Source: a virus. Taken from it: DNA of 38,058 nucleotides. The notes below the pieces were generated by a model that was not told the origin of the DNA, ran no database searches, and worked only from the letters and a program-made list of their open reading frames with translations. Shown in pieces: positions 9,628 to 17,193 of the stretch. A program made the position numbers and the translations under genes. Location: the IMG/VR virus record IMGVR_UViG_3300025316_000034, positions 1-38,058 of that record; one strand, given 5' to 3'. Numbering within the stretch: the first letter of the stretch is position 1; every line of letters starts with the position of its first letter.

Positions 9628-10134
9628 TTATTGAACAAACTCAACAATATCACCAACATTTAACCCACTAACAAAGGTAATTGTTGTTGCGTTTGTTTCG
9701 TTGTAATTTAAAGTACTTACTTGTTTTGCCCCATTTACATATACATTTAAAGAATTTGACCCAAGTAAATATGTAAAAGGTACCGTGCAAATAGTTTGGA
9801 TTTGTGTGGCCGTAATATAGCCTTGAGAACCGGCAGAAGGAAGCCCTTGTAAATTATCGTATGTACCTATTAATACATCGTTTGTATCTTTTAGTACAAA
9901 TTTATACGATACGCCTCCAGATAGCCAAATTTCGCCGCTATCAGGCACTCTACCAGCCGCGTTTAATATAATTGGATTAGGTTGTGCGATATTACCAGAT
10001 GCAGTTGTATATATAGCCGCAGGTGTAGTTGTGCCAGCCAAATAGGTGTATATTTTGCCACCAGTCAGCACTTGACCACTATTATCAAAAAATTGTGCGG
10101 CAGCGCCAGCAACAGGGGAAAGGTTAACGGCCAT
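9628..10134 (-). CDS. Short tail fibre/spike head-binding protein
   Basis: A 168-residue protein whose first ~95 residues resemble the virion-anchoring N-terminal domain of phage tail spikes (AAQFFDNSGQVLTGGKIYTY, then GTTTPAAIYTT and SGGVSYKFVLKDTNDV). There is no catalytic or receptor domain attached; residues 105-168 form a small Ser/Asn-rich beta region. It probably links the fibres encoded just downstream to the tail hub. The start is supported by a strong Shine-Dalgarno (AGGAGC) six bases upstream. It may have split from a once longer spike gene. Confidence 0.6.
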   Translation of the reverse strand: MAVNLSPVAGAAAQFFDNSGQVLTGGKIYTYLAGTTTPAAIYTTASGNIAQPNPIILNAAGRVPDSGEIWLSGGVSYKFVLKDTNDVLIGTYDNLQGLPSAGSQGYITATQIQTICTVPFTYLLGSNSLNVYVNGAKQVSTLNYNETNATTITFVSGLNVGDIVEFVQ

Positions 10135-10186
10135 AAAAAGCTCCTAAATTTAGACTGATTCTATTATGTTTCGCTATGCTTGTCAT

Positions 10187-10753
10187 TTAAAAGTTGCCCC
10201 CACCGATGCCACCTGTAGAAGTCAAGATATTGCCATCAAATAGCAATTTGCTTGATTGAACCATTGTACTAATATTAGAAGCATAGAAAATCTGATTAGC
10301 ACTGAATGTTGATAAACCTGTACCGCCTCTAGCTGTAACAAGTGTACCGCTAGTAATTTGATTGGCGTCAATAGCAATTGAAGCATTTGACGCCGCAGTT
10401 AAACTACCATATTGATTAACAGTAAATACGCTAACTTGGGACGCAGATCCGTAAGTACCTGGCGTAACACCTGAAGCGCCAATTGCAAGGTTAACGATGC
10501 CAGGGGAATAACTAATCGTAATGCCGCTACCTGTCAAAGTAGCAGGTTCAAACACGTTATTAGCGTTACCAATGATAATTTCATGGTTACCAATCGTATT
10601 TAAGCCTGTACCGCCTTTGGATACGGGAATAGCGCCTGTTGCGGTGTAGCCGTAGATATTCCAAAAAAACCGATACCACTCGGTTGACATCGTATTCGTG
10701 TCAGGGTAAATCAGCGGTACTTTAGCTGACGGTAGTACGGTAATGTCAGCCAT
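10187..10753 (-). CDS. Small tail/fibre-associated structural protein
   Basis: A 188-residue protein from the ATG at 10753 (MADITVLPSAKVPLIY). A longer reading to 10840 would overlap the tail hub gene deeply and encode implausible sequence, so I chose the inner start, which overlaps the hub stop by only eight bases. Residues 25-40 (STEWYRFFWNIYGYT) resemble an N-terminal segment common in small phage tail proteins. The rest is Gly/Thr/Ser-rich with fibre-like ISKGG/ARGGTGL motifs. It ends in GGIGGGNF, a pattern shared with the protein at 16954-17193. It is likely a virion component at the tail. Confidence 0.55.
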   Translation of the reverse strand: MADITVLPSAKVPLIYPDTNTMSTEWYRFFWNIYGYTATGAIPVSKGGTGLNTIGNHEIIIGNANNVFEPATLTGSGITISYSPGIVNLAIGASGVTPGTYGSASQVSVFTVNQYGSLTAASNASIAIDANQITSGTLVTARGGTGLSTFSANQIFYASNISTMVQSSKLLFDGNILTSTGGIGGGNF

Positions 10754-12191
10754 TTGTGTTTGTGCCGCTGAGGAATAATTCAGCGCCCACAATAACGACT
10801 TTATTAGGATCTGTACCTGATACCTCGTAAATGCGGTCACGTAGCTTGGTAGTCATGCCAAGGCGACGCCAAATAGCACGATAGCCATATTCGCCAATCT
10901 TACCCATTGAAATCCAATGTTCGCTAGACCACGTATGGCCGCCATCATCAGACCAACGAAGCATGACCTGTGGGTCTTGCCCTTGTCCTAAATTGAGGCC
11001 AACACCTGATTGGCAGTCCAATTGAAGGGTATGTTGGGCAGTACGCTTCATATTGTTCTGATTAGCAGGCAATGGGCGCCATGAGCGAACCCATTTTTGA
11101 ATATCACCGTTATCGGAATAGACATCTAAATCAAGGGCATAAATATTGCCGTTTTCAAAGTCGCCGACAATAGTTTGACTATTGAAGTTCATTTGACATT
11201 GACCACGATGGCGCATAAAAGAGCCATTATTCCAGCTTGCACGTTCATGCCAAGCACCCGTAGCCACGTCATAAACCCAAGTAGCGTTGGCTGTTGGGAA
11301 GTTCAATACATAGAAAGCATGACCTTCTTCTTGGTAGGTATAGGCTTCTGCGTCGGTAATATCACCGTAACTTTGAATAGCGTACTCTACGGCATGGGTA
11401 GATACACGTTTGCCTGTATAACCTTGATTACGATAGACAATACCATAACCACGAGGATCAGAGCCAAGCCAAAATATGCTGTTATCAAGTTTAGCAATAG
11501 AAAACGGAGCCAAGCAACCAATTTCATTATAAGCTCCTTGGATTGGGGCTAATGGGAACGGGATTACGGCAGCGTCGTACCAAACCTCAATTGTGCCTTG
11601 ACCAAATACCCAAACCTCACGGTTATTGGATACAACTGCTATAATTTGATCGGGAGAACTTTCAGCAGCGCCAAAAGCTAAAGGATCAATGTGTGTGGCG
11701 TCAAAAATACCAGTAACCCAAATAATCTGCGTATTTGGCTGGTTAAACGCAAAATAGCCGTCAATGTAGCAAACCGTAGCCGCGCCAGCAAAGTCAGGGT
11801 CAGTAATCTGTTCAAACGTATTGGTTGACTCGGTGTAAACATAAGCATCAGGATTACACGCAAGAAATATCTGAGTACCGCTATCGGCAATAGACACGGG
11901 GCCAGTGCCACTAACTGTACCTAAAAGCGTATAGGTGTAATCCGTTTGAATCTTATAGAACTTATTGCCCGATACCACGTAAGCATCTAAACCACCCGTA
12001 GAATGAGTCCAAAAACCACGGATGGGGCCAGTGCCTATGGTAGCTAGTAAACGCAAGCCAGGGGCGCGGTTAAGAAACCCGCTAGTCATTCCACCTTCGG
12101 GAATAGCCTCGGGAAACAAGTTGACCATACGGTTATCCGCAGCATTTACGCTCCGAGCTACATAAGCTTGGCCTAAAATCGGCGTCAGCAT
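10746..12191 (-). CDS. P22 gp10-like tail hub / packaged DNA stabilization protein
   Basis: A 481-residue protein resembling the P22 gp10 family. Visible marks are the opening LGQAYVARSVNAADNRMVNL, the NRAPGLRLLATIG segment, repeated beta-strand blocks typical of a propeller (GTIEVWYDA, NSIFWLGSDPRGYGIVYR) and the C-terminal LRWSDDGGHTW ... WRRLGM motif found across phage tail hub proteins. P22 gp10 (472 residues) is almost the same length. It closes the portal after DNA packaging and carries the spikes. It starts one base inside the stop of the gp4-like adaptor gene and overlaps the next gene by eight bases. Confidence 0.85.
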   Translation of the reverse strand: MLTPILGQAYVARSVNAADNRMVNLFPEAIPEGGMTSGFLNRAPGLRLLATIGTGPIRGFWTHSTGGLDAYVVSGNKFYKIQTDYTYTLLGTVSGTGPVSIADSGTQIFLACNPDAYVYTESTNTFEQITDPDFAGAATVCYIDGYFAFNQPNTQIIWVTGIFDATHIDPLAFGAAESSPDQIIAVVSNNREVWVFGQGTIEVWYDAAVIPFPLAPIQGAYNEIGCLAPFSIAKLDNSIFWLGSDPRGYGIVYRNQGYTGKRVSTHAVEYAIQSYGDITDAEAYTYQEEGHAFYVLNFPTANATWVYDVATGAWHERASWNNGSFMRHRGQCQMNFNSQTIVGDFENGNIYALDLDVYSDNGDIQKWVRSWRPLPANQNNMKRTAQHTLQLDCQSGVGLNLGQGQDPQVMLRWSDDGGHTWSSEHWISMGKIGEYGYRAIWRRLGMTTKLRDRIYEVSGTDPNKVVIVGAELFLSGTNTNG

Positions 12192-12904
12192 TAGTAGTTA
12201 CCGGCAAAAATGTTAAAGCGCTGACGAGTGCCAACAATGCTGTAAGGCAAGGACATGATGTCGTCAGGATTATTAATACGCTTGAGAGTACGTTTAGAAG
12301 CCATTGCAATACGAGCCACATTGGGTGGTGGCTCTACACCAAACTCATTGGCGATCTCACAAGCCAAGTTGTATTTAAACGCTCTTAAATAGCCTGGAGG
12401 AAACGCCAAAGTAGTTGAAAGACTAGCTGGCTGAGTTAGTTCTGTAACTGAAACAAAGTGCCAAAGTAACGCTTTTGTAGGCACTGGGTAGACATACATA
12501 TCAATATTAGGGTAATCCATGTTGATCCACATGACTTGTGGATAAGTGGAAGTCACGGTTTTAACCGCAATACCATCGTATTGTTGCTGATTAATAATCT
12601 TAATACCAAACGAAATACCGTTTGAAGGATCTATAAAATAAGTCGAATCATCTAACAAAATAGGACGATTACCTACAAAATCACCTGTAGGACCTAATGT
12701 TCTATGAATTGTATTTACAGGCCAAGTAAATACTTGATCTTGGGTAGAAAAAGTTGAAAGACGTTCGGTATTCCATGAATCAATCATTTGATTCAAAGCG
12801 GAAAGGGAATCTTGAGCCGTAGCAGCAGAAGGCGTTTCGCCTTCGGCAAGCATCCCGATTAAGCGTAGCGCTCCATTTATCTGATCGGCGGCGGTAGTAG
12901 CCAT
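12191..12904 (-). CDS. P22 gp4-like head-to-tail adaptor
   Basis: A 237-residue protein beginning with helices typical of head completion adaptors (AADQINGALRLIGMLAEGE, then LNQMIDSWNTERLS). The middle has PTKALLWHFVSVTELT and the C-terminal half FPPGYLRAFKYNLACEIANE, a signature of P22 gp4-type proteins that dock under the portal ring. P22 gp4 is 166 residues, so this version is longer. P22 gp4 also has muramidase activity; I see no clear catalytic residues to claim that here. It directly precedes the gp10-like hub, matching the P22 order, and follows a small protein gene after nine bases. Confidence 0.8.
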   Translation of the reverse strand: MATTAADQINGALRLIGMLAEGETPSAATAQDSLSALNQMIDSWNTERLSTFSTQDQVFTWPVNTIHRTLGPTGDFVGNRPILLDDSTYFIDPSNGISFGIKIINQQQYDGIAVKTVTSTYPQVMWINMDYPNIDMYVYPVPTKALLWHFVSVTELTQPASLSTTLAFPPGYLRAFKYNLACEIANEFGVEPPPNVARIAMASKRTLKRINNPDDIMSLPYSIVGTRQRFNIFAGNY

Positions 12905-12913
12905 AACAACTCC

Positions 12914-13117
12914 TTACTCTGCGGTTTTACGACGTCTTTTTACATCCAGTGTATTGACAGGAGCCGCAAGTAATTCTTCTACCATTTCTTCTACTTTTTC
13001 TGACTGCGTATTCAGATCGTAGCGTTTCCAACCTTGTGCTTCATCATAATCTGCTTCGGCGTCTATTGTAGCAACTTTAGTGCCATGAATAGGGTGCTTT
13101 AAATAAATTATAGGCAT
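12914..13117 (-). CDS. Small conserved phage protein, function unknown
   Basis: A 67-residue protein from the ATG at 13117 (MPIIYLKHPIHGTKVATID). An upstream ATG at 13144 exists in frame, but it lies in a hairpin and lacks an SD; the chosen start has GGA ten bases before it. The N-terminal half is a short beta pattern with KHPIHGTKVA and the middle GWKRYDL; the C-terminus is acidic then basic (KRRRKTAE). Similar small proteins often sit between coat and adaptor genes in podoviruses. It may be a head-associated accessory protein. Confidence 0.6.
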   Translation of the reverse strand: MPIIYLKHPIHGTKVATIDAEADYDEAQGWKRYDLNTQSEKVEEMVEELLAAPVNTLDVKRRRKTAE

Positions 13118-13132
13118 TATTTTTCCATTTAG

Positions 13133-13153
13133 ATAGGGGGACAAGCCCCCTAT
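13133..13153 (-). other. Stem-loop between small structural genes
   Basis: A perfect 8-bp stem (ATAGGGGG / CCCCCTAT) with a 5-base loop lies between the stop of 13158-13451 and the start at 13117. On the minus-strand transcript it is not followed by a T run, so it is more likely an mRNA-stabilising or processing hairpin than a true terminator. In the plus direction it is followed by TTTTATTA. Confidence 0.55.
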
Positions 13154-13157
13154 TTTA

Positions 13158-13451
13158 TTATGCTACAACAGCGAATTGCCATTTAGAACCATCAGATACA
13201 AACAACTTTCCAGTACCAGTTGCATTGCTAGTAGTAGCAATAGAACCAACAGCAGCGGTAGTTGTAGTAGTGTTAGCAGTAATAGCAGTAGTTAAAAAGT
13301 AAAGTGAAGCGACAGCATTACCAGCAGCAGCAGTACCGGATGTGGTAACGCTAGTAGCAGTAACAGCAGCAAGAGCCGAAGCGCCCGTAACGGTCAAACT
13401 ATCAAATTGAGGGTCGCTATACGCAACGCCAACAGCTTTGGTATTTGGCAT
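13158..13451 (-). CDS. Small Thr/Ala-rich structural protein
   Basis: A 97-residue protein very rich in Thr, Ala and Ser (AITANTTTTTAAVGS) with no charged clusters and a C-terminal FVSDGSKWQFAVVA typical of small fibre- or capsid-associated beta proteins. It lies two genes after the coat, isolated on both sides by hairpins, which suggests its own expression level. It may be a capsid decoration or head-fibre protein. I do not recognise a named family; the structural role is inferred from composition and place. Confidence 0.5.
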   Translation of the reverse strand: MPNTKAVGVAYSDPQFDSLTVTGASALAAVTATSVTTSGTAAAGNAVASLYFLTTAITANTTTTTAAVGSIATTSNATGTGKLFVSDGSKWQFAVVA

Positions 13452-13464
13452 GATTTTTCCTTTT

Positions 13465-13487
13465 AAAAACCCGCCCCGAAGGGCGGG
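13465..13487 (-). terminator. Rho-independent terminator with TTCG loop
   Basis: On the minus strand a 7-bp GC stem, CCCGCCC / GGGCGGG, closed by a TTCG tetraloop, is followed by TTTTT. It lies directly after the 131-residue gene at 13496-13891. This is a textbook intrinsic terminator and probably reduces read-through from the coat region. Confidence 0.85.
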
Positions 13488-13495
13488 ATATTACA

Positions 13496-13891
13496 TTAAC
13501 CAGCAATACGGTAGAACACGTAAGTAGCTGTACCAGTTTTGCTAACACGCCATGTACAAGCCGAGTTTGCAGCGACAGCCGCTACGCCAACTAGTGTGCA
13601 ACCAGTATTAGCTGTAACAGTAGCAGCATTTGTACCGCCAATATTGATAATATTGAAGTCAAAAGAACTATTAGTTTTCATACTTGTAAAAGCGGTATCC
13701 AAGTCAGCACCCAAAGGTACTGTCAAGTTTACGGCTGCGCCAGTATAAGTAATAATGCCGTTTGCTAATTCAGCAGCAGTTAAAGTTGCTGCGGCTGTCT
13801 TAGCTACGGGTGTTGTTTGAACTCCGAGAGTTACTTCTGATAAGTTACCATCACCAACTTGATAACCACCTGCGCCATTTGGAAGTGCCAT
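13496..13891 (-). CDS. Putative capsid decoration protein
   Basis: A 131-residue, beta-rich protein with few charged residues (MALPNGAGGYQVGDGNLSEV, then AAATLTAAELANGIITYTG and ending ATYVFYRIAG). It follows the coat gene and is separated from it by a terminator hairpin, with a second terminator after it. Size, composition and position are those of phage decoration or head-fibre proteins. The opening GGYQVGDGNLSE recurs in small phage structural proteins. It probably binds the capsid surface; no named family can be confirmed here. Confidence 0.6.
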   Translation of the reverse strand: MALPNGAGGYQVGDGNLSEVTLGVQTTPVAKTAAATLTAAELANGIITYTGAAVNLTVPLGADLDTAFTSMKTNSSFDFNIINIGGTNAATVTANTGCTLVGVAAVAANSACTWRVSKTGTATYVFYRIAG

Positions 13892-13918
13892 GATATTAAT
13901 TCCTTAAAAAATTGATTT

Positions 13919-13943
13919 AAAAAGCCCCCGCGTTAGCGGAGGC
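13919..13943 (-). terminator. Rho-independent terminator after the coat gene
   Basis: On the minus strand GCCTCCGC and GCGGGGGC form an 8-bp stem (one T-G pair) around a TAAC loop, followed by TTTTT. It starts eight bases after the coat stop. It likely sets the ratio of coat to downstream transcripts. Confidence 0.85.
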
Positions 13944-13951
13944 AATTAGGT

Positions 13952-15160
13952 TTAACCCCACATCCGAACGCCCATTGCTGGACGAATGGCTGAGTAACCG
14001 TATAAAACGTCAATACGGCAAGGTAAACGGTCATTATTAATATCGTATTGGCGAACAACACGCATAGAAATACCGTTGTGAACTTGACGTGAAGCCATGT
14101 CAACACCTTGTGGCAATAATAAGTCAGCAGTTGCAAAAGTGATCGCATCTTTATGATAGATCAAGTTTTGTGCGTACTGAGTTGCAGAACCACCAAGGAA
14201 AGTCAAGGCAGCGTTAGCAGCAGGGAAAGAATCAATTGTTGCCAAAGCATTAGTTGATGTATACATCGCTGGAGATACTGTCAAAGTGGCAGTTGTGCCA
14301 GAAGAAACAGTAACAGGCGCTGTTACAACGAACTGTTGCAATGATCCAGTTGATTGACGGGTTTGTGGGTTAACAGCATAAACGCTAGCAATAGTAAATA
14401 CGTCGCCTACGTTAAATGTTGGTGAACCACTTGTAAAGCTAATTGCCAATGAAGTAGAACCTTGAGCAGATACAGTAGTAGCTACGATAGGTGCAGTTGG
14501 AGTCACACCAGTTGTATGCTGAATAATAGACTGGCTCATGTTGATTTCTTCGTAGCCCAATACGCCCATACCCATCATGCCATTCTTGAATTGACGGCTA
14601 ATTGTGTCTGTAGGATTAAACAGACCTTTCATGCCTTCAACCAAACCTGCGTTGGCTGCTGGGTTAACAGTAGCGTAACGTGGGGACATAACAGCAGCAG
14701 CTTCGTTCAGTTTTTGTTGAGCTTGCAACAGAACTAAAGAAGTAGCAGGAGTAGTGCCAGGAGTACCAACTGACTGATAGATAGCTTTGTAGCTGTTTGC
14801 TACATCGTTATCAATAGAAGAAGCCAACTGAGAGATACGTGGTTTCAAAACACGTTCTGCAAAGTCATCTAACTGCATTGTCAATTCAGCAGAGGTGAAG
14901 TTAACACCAATGTGCTTTTGTGACGCTACAGTCAAAGTTGTGTACTGTTCGTTGTCGTCTTGAACTTGCAAGGCGGCACCGTCAGTTACCAAAGCGCGGT
15001 CTGGTAAGCGAATACGGAGAGTGGAACCAATTTTGGCACCTTCAACAGCGAAGGAGTCATCATACTGGCGGTTTACGTTACGTGTGATAACAAGATTGTT
15101 CTCAAGGATCTCGAGAGCTTTTCTTGTGATCATGTCGATGGTTAAGATCGAATTTGACAT
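13952..15160 (-). CDS. Major capsid protein, P22 gp5-like coat
   Basis: A 402-residue protein resembling the P22 coat family (P22 gp5 is 430 residues; HK97 fold with an inserted domain). Recognisable segments are the N-terminal ITRKALEILENNLVITRNVN, the IGSTLRIRLPDRALV stretch with HIGVNFTSAELT, the AVMSPRYATVNPAANAGLVE region and the C-terminal DILPCRIDVLYGY-like end. It follows the scaffold gene by 24 bases and is closed by a strong terminator, as expected for the most abundant virion protein. No membrane or catalytic motif is present, as expected. Confidence 0.88.
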   Translation of the reverse strand: MSNSILTIDMITRKALEILENNLVITRNVNRQYDDSFAVEGAKIGSTLRIRLPDRALVTDGAALQVQDDNEQYTTLTVASQKHIGVNFTSAELTMQLDDFAERVLKPRISQLASSIDNDVANSYKAIYQSVGTPGTTPATSLVLLQAQQKLNEAAAVMSPRYATVNPAANAGLVEGMKGLFNPTDTISRQFKNGMMGMGVLGYEEINMSQSIIQHTTGVTPTAPIVATTVSAQGSTSLAISFTSGSPTFNVGDVFTIASVYAVNPQTRQSTGSLQQFVVTAPVTVSSGTTATLTVSPAMYTSTNALATIDSFPAANAALTFLGGSATQYAQNLIYHKDAITFATADLLLPQGVDMASRQVHNGISMRVVRQYDINNDRLPCRIDVLYGYSAIRPAMGVRMWG

Positions 15161-15184
15161 AATAAAGTCCTAATTAAAAAATAG

Positions 15185-15973
15185 TTAGCGGTTTCTCTGC
15201 GCTTCCCACTTTTTGATCTGACGTTGGCGGTCAGCTTCAATCCACTCTGAAGTCGTCATGCTTTTAATGGCACGAGGATCCGTTGTGTCTGTTGCTGGAG
15301 ATCCAGTGGATCTCGCCGTAATCGGAGCAATTGGTGCTGGGGCGCTCGAAGTCTTTTTTACTACGGGATTATCAGCTAATTTAGCCTCAATTTTCCCTAA
15401 TTCTTTGGCCTGCTGGAGTGGCGATAAACGTGAAATACGATCGGCTTCTTTCGGATTAGACCCTAGGTAATAAGCCATGTCGGGGCCAACATCTGAAGCT
15501 TGAATCGTTTGAGCCATCGCGTCAGTGATTGGAAGTTTGGGGTTGTACGCAACTTGTTCAAAGTCATCGTATTTAATCCGCGCATCTTCTTCTTTGTCGT
15601 GATAGGACTCAATGATCTCAGACTGCATCCTAGCTTGTTCACGCCTAGCAAGCAATTCTTCTGCCTTCTTTTCTGCCAAAGCATCAGCATATTCATCAGG
15701 CGAATTAAACTGCTCAATCGGCGGGATTTCTACTGGAGCTTTTCGAGCTTGTGTTTCCACGGCTCTAGCTGCCTGTTCTCTTTCCCACTTACGTTGTTCT
15801 CTAGCAAGTCGTTTACCAATAGCGGCATCAAGTTCTTCTTGTGAGAAGGTCTTGGGTGCTTCTGCTGCTGGCTCTACTGCTTCCGGCGCTACTTCTTCAG
15901 CTTCAGGTGCAGCCGTTGCCACCTGTTCTGGCGCGGTTACTTCCGCTGGTACTACTTCTTGACTTTCGTCCAT
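15185..15973 (-). CDS. Scaffolding protein
   Basis: A 262-residue, highly charged, helical protein directly upstream of the coat. Residues 1-40 are acidic and Pro/Ala-rich (PEAEEVAPEAVEPAAEAP), residues 45-130 are a likely coiled coil (GKRLAREQRKWEREQAARAV) and the C-terminus is basic (DRQRQIKKWEAQRNR), the end that in P22 gp8 binds the coat. P22 gp8 is 303 residues. The tail also carries DPRAIKSMTTSEWIEADR, common in scaffold proteins of podoviruses. It guides procapsid assembly and leaves before DNA enters. Confidence 0.8.
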   Translation of the reverse strand: MDESQEVVPAEVTAPEQVATAAPEAEEVAPEAVEPAAEAPKTFSQEELDAAIGKRLAREQRKWEREQAARAVETQARKAPVEIPPIEQFNSPDEYADALAEKKAEELLARREQARMQSEIIESYHDKEEDARIKYDDFEQVAYNPKLPITDAMAQTIQASDVGPDMAYYLGSNPKEADRISRLSPLQQAKELGKIEAKLADNPVVKKTSSAPAPIAPITARSTGSPATDTTDPRAIKSMTTSEWIEADRQRQIKKWEAQRNR

Positions 15974-15994
15974 TTCGATGTTTCCTTAGAAACC

Positions 15995-16011
15995 CTGGTG
16001 ATCTGCACCAG
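15995..16011 (-). other. Small stem-loop before the scaffold gene
   Basis: CTGGTG and CACCAG form a 6-bp perfect stem with a 5-base loop between the coiled-coil gene and the scaffold gene. On the minus strand it is followed only by GGTTT, so termination would be weak. Confidence 0.35.
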
Positions 16012-16025
16012 TACAGTTTTATTTA

Positions 16026-16523
16026 TTAAATATTAATCGAAGCTATCTTATCTTGTAAAGCTTTAACTCTTGCATCAAGCGCGGTTTGATCTGAAGCGAG
16101 TTTAGCTTGACTAGCGATTAATGCTGCTTGAGCTTGAGCTAGACCATCTTCACGCGCAGTCAATGAAGCTTCTTTAGCCGCTACATCTTTAGCAGTAGCA
16201 GCGCTATCAGCAACAGCTTGATTTTCAAGCGCAGTTAAGTCTTTTTCACGGGCATCTAATAGCGCTTGTTTATCTTGTGAATCGGCGCTAGCAGTTTTAG
16301 CAGTTGCCAAAAGCGCATCAGCTTGAGCTTTGATGTTTTGTGCATAGACATCAGCATCCGCAAGCTTTTTATTTGCATCATCAACAGCGCTAATAGCACC
16401 TTGACGTTTTGCCAATTCGTCGCGTAAAGCGACCATTTGAGCTAAATCGGATGGGAACTGTTTGGCAATATAGTCAAGAAATGCACTAGAATCAATACCG
16501 CCAGTGTCACTAGAAATGTTCAT
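16026..16523 (-). CDS. Coiled-coil protein of unknown function
   Basis: A 165-residue protein that is almost entirely heptad-like helix from about residue 45 on, rich in Ala, Asp, Lys and Gln (ALLATAKTASADSQDKQALL, then AREDGLAQAQAAL). The first 40 residues look like a small globular start (SSAFLDYIAKQFPSDLAQMV). It lies between small structural genes and the scaffold. It may be an assembly factor or a minor head protein; no family is recognised. Confidence 0.45.
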   Translation of the reverse strand: MNISSDTGGIDSSAFLDYIAKQFPSDLAQMVALRDELAKRQGAISAVDDANKKLADADVYAQNIKAQADALLATAKTASADSQDKQALLDAREKDLTALENQAVADSAATAKDVAAKEASLTAREDGLAQAQAALIASQAKLASDQTALDARVKALQDKIASINI

Positions 16524-16532
16524 ATATCACCC

Positions 16533-16838
16533 TTAAGCGTAATAGCTAATGTTGAGTTCGGCGGTACCGCCATTATTAATAAATTGAATACCATTTAAGT
16601 TGCCGTCATATTGCAAAGTCACGCCAGCAGCCAAAGGCATACCAACAGAAGCAGTAGGCGCAGTGCCATCATCGCGCCAACGCACATTGCCGGTCAAAGG
16701 TGTAATTATTGCAATGGTAGGCATTTGTTTTAAGCCTGTTTTATCCATTGTAGGTACAGTAAGCCCAACAGCAGAGCTTAAGCTAGTAATTTGTTGATAA
16801 CCGATACAAACGGTAATTGCTTTTAAATTGATAGACAT
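16533..16838 (-). CDS. Small conserved structural protein
   Basis: A 101-residue beta-rich protein. The segment GNVRWRDDGTAPTASVGMPL, followed by AGVTLQYDGNLNGIQFI and the end LNISYYA, is a pattern I have often seen in small podovirus proteins near the portal and capsid genes. It is probably a virion protein or head-fibre part. Its ATG overlaps the TAA of the 38-residue peptide gene (TAATG at 16836-16840), and the peptide's last codons supply an SD-like GAGGAAG. Confidence 0.55.
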   Translation of the reverse strand: MSINLKAITVCIGYQQITSLSSAVGLTVPTMDKTGLKQMPTIAIITPLTGNVRWRDDGTAPTASVGMPLAAGVTLQYDGNLNGIQFINNGGTAELNISYYA

Positions 16839-16954
16839 TAGAATCTTCCTCTTTCCGTGAATGTACGGATTTTAATCCATAATTGCTCAGTGGCTACAAT
16901 AATACCCTCAAAAAAGCCACCTGCAAAGAAACTTCCATTAAAAAATGGCCCCAT
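16838..16954 (-). CDS. 38-residue Phe/Gly-rich peptide
   Basis: A short gene coupled by TAATG on both sides: its ATG (16954-16952) overlaps the stop of the 79-residue gene and its TAA overlaps the next ATG. The peptide begins MGPFFNGSFFAGGFFEGIIV and ends TERGRF. The NGSFFAGGFF pattern is neither a clear membrane span nor a signal peptide. Being embedded exactly between two coupled genes argues that it is translated. It may be a tiny structural peptide or a translation-coupling device. Confidence 0.6.
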   Translation of the reverse strand: MGPFFNGSFFAGGFFEGIIVATEQLWIKIRTFTERGRF

Positions 16955-17193
16955 TAAAATGCACCCCCACCAACACCCGATGTAGCTACGAGTGAAGTAA
17001 AGGCGCCAGTACTTGCAACGCTTACGCCGATAGGTGTTCCATCAATTGAACCACCTGTAATTGCTATAGCATTAGCATTTTGTTCAGCCATTGTTCCTAA
17101 GCCAACCAAACTATGATTGGCGTTCCAAGCAACAGCGCCTTCAGCGCTGAAAGAGCCGTCAGCAGGAGTGGAATGGTTGACGGTTATTGCCAT
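16954..17193 (-). CDS. Small structural protein ending in a GGGxF motif
   Basis: A 79-residue protein, poor in charge and rich in Ala, Gly, Ser and Thr (VNHSTPADGSFSAEG, then AIAITGGSIDGTPIG). The AITGGSIDGTPIG segment is typical of short fibre-like phage proteins. It ends in SGVGGGAF, related to the GGIGGGNF end of 10187-10753. It is coupled to the Dps-like gene (one-base overlap) and to the 38-residue peptide. A virion role is probable but undetermined. Confidence 0.5.
   Translation of the reverse strand: MAITVNHSTPADGSFSAEGAVAWNANHSLVGLGTMAEQNANAIAITGGSIDGTPIGVSVASTGAFTSLVATSGVGGGAF

Noticed and set aside
10754-10840. Longer N-terminus for the 188-residue tail protein
   Set aside because: Would lie inside the tail hub coding sequence; the inner ATG gives the usual short overlap.
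13118-13144. Upstream ATG for the 67-residue protein
   Set aside because: It lies in the hairpin, without SD; the ATG at 13117 has one.
15463-15717. Frames within the scaffold gene (also 15500-15844, 15612-15962)
   Set aside because: Out-of-frame readings of a highly charged, repetitive helical gene, with no translation signals.
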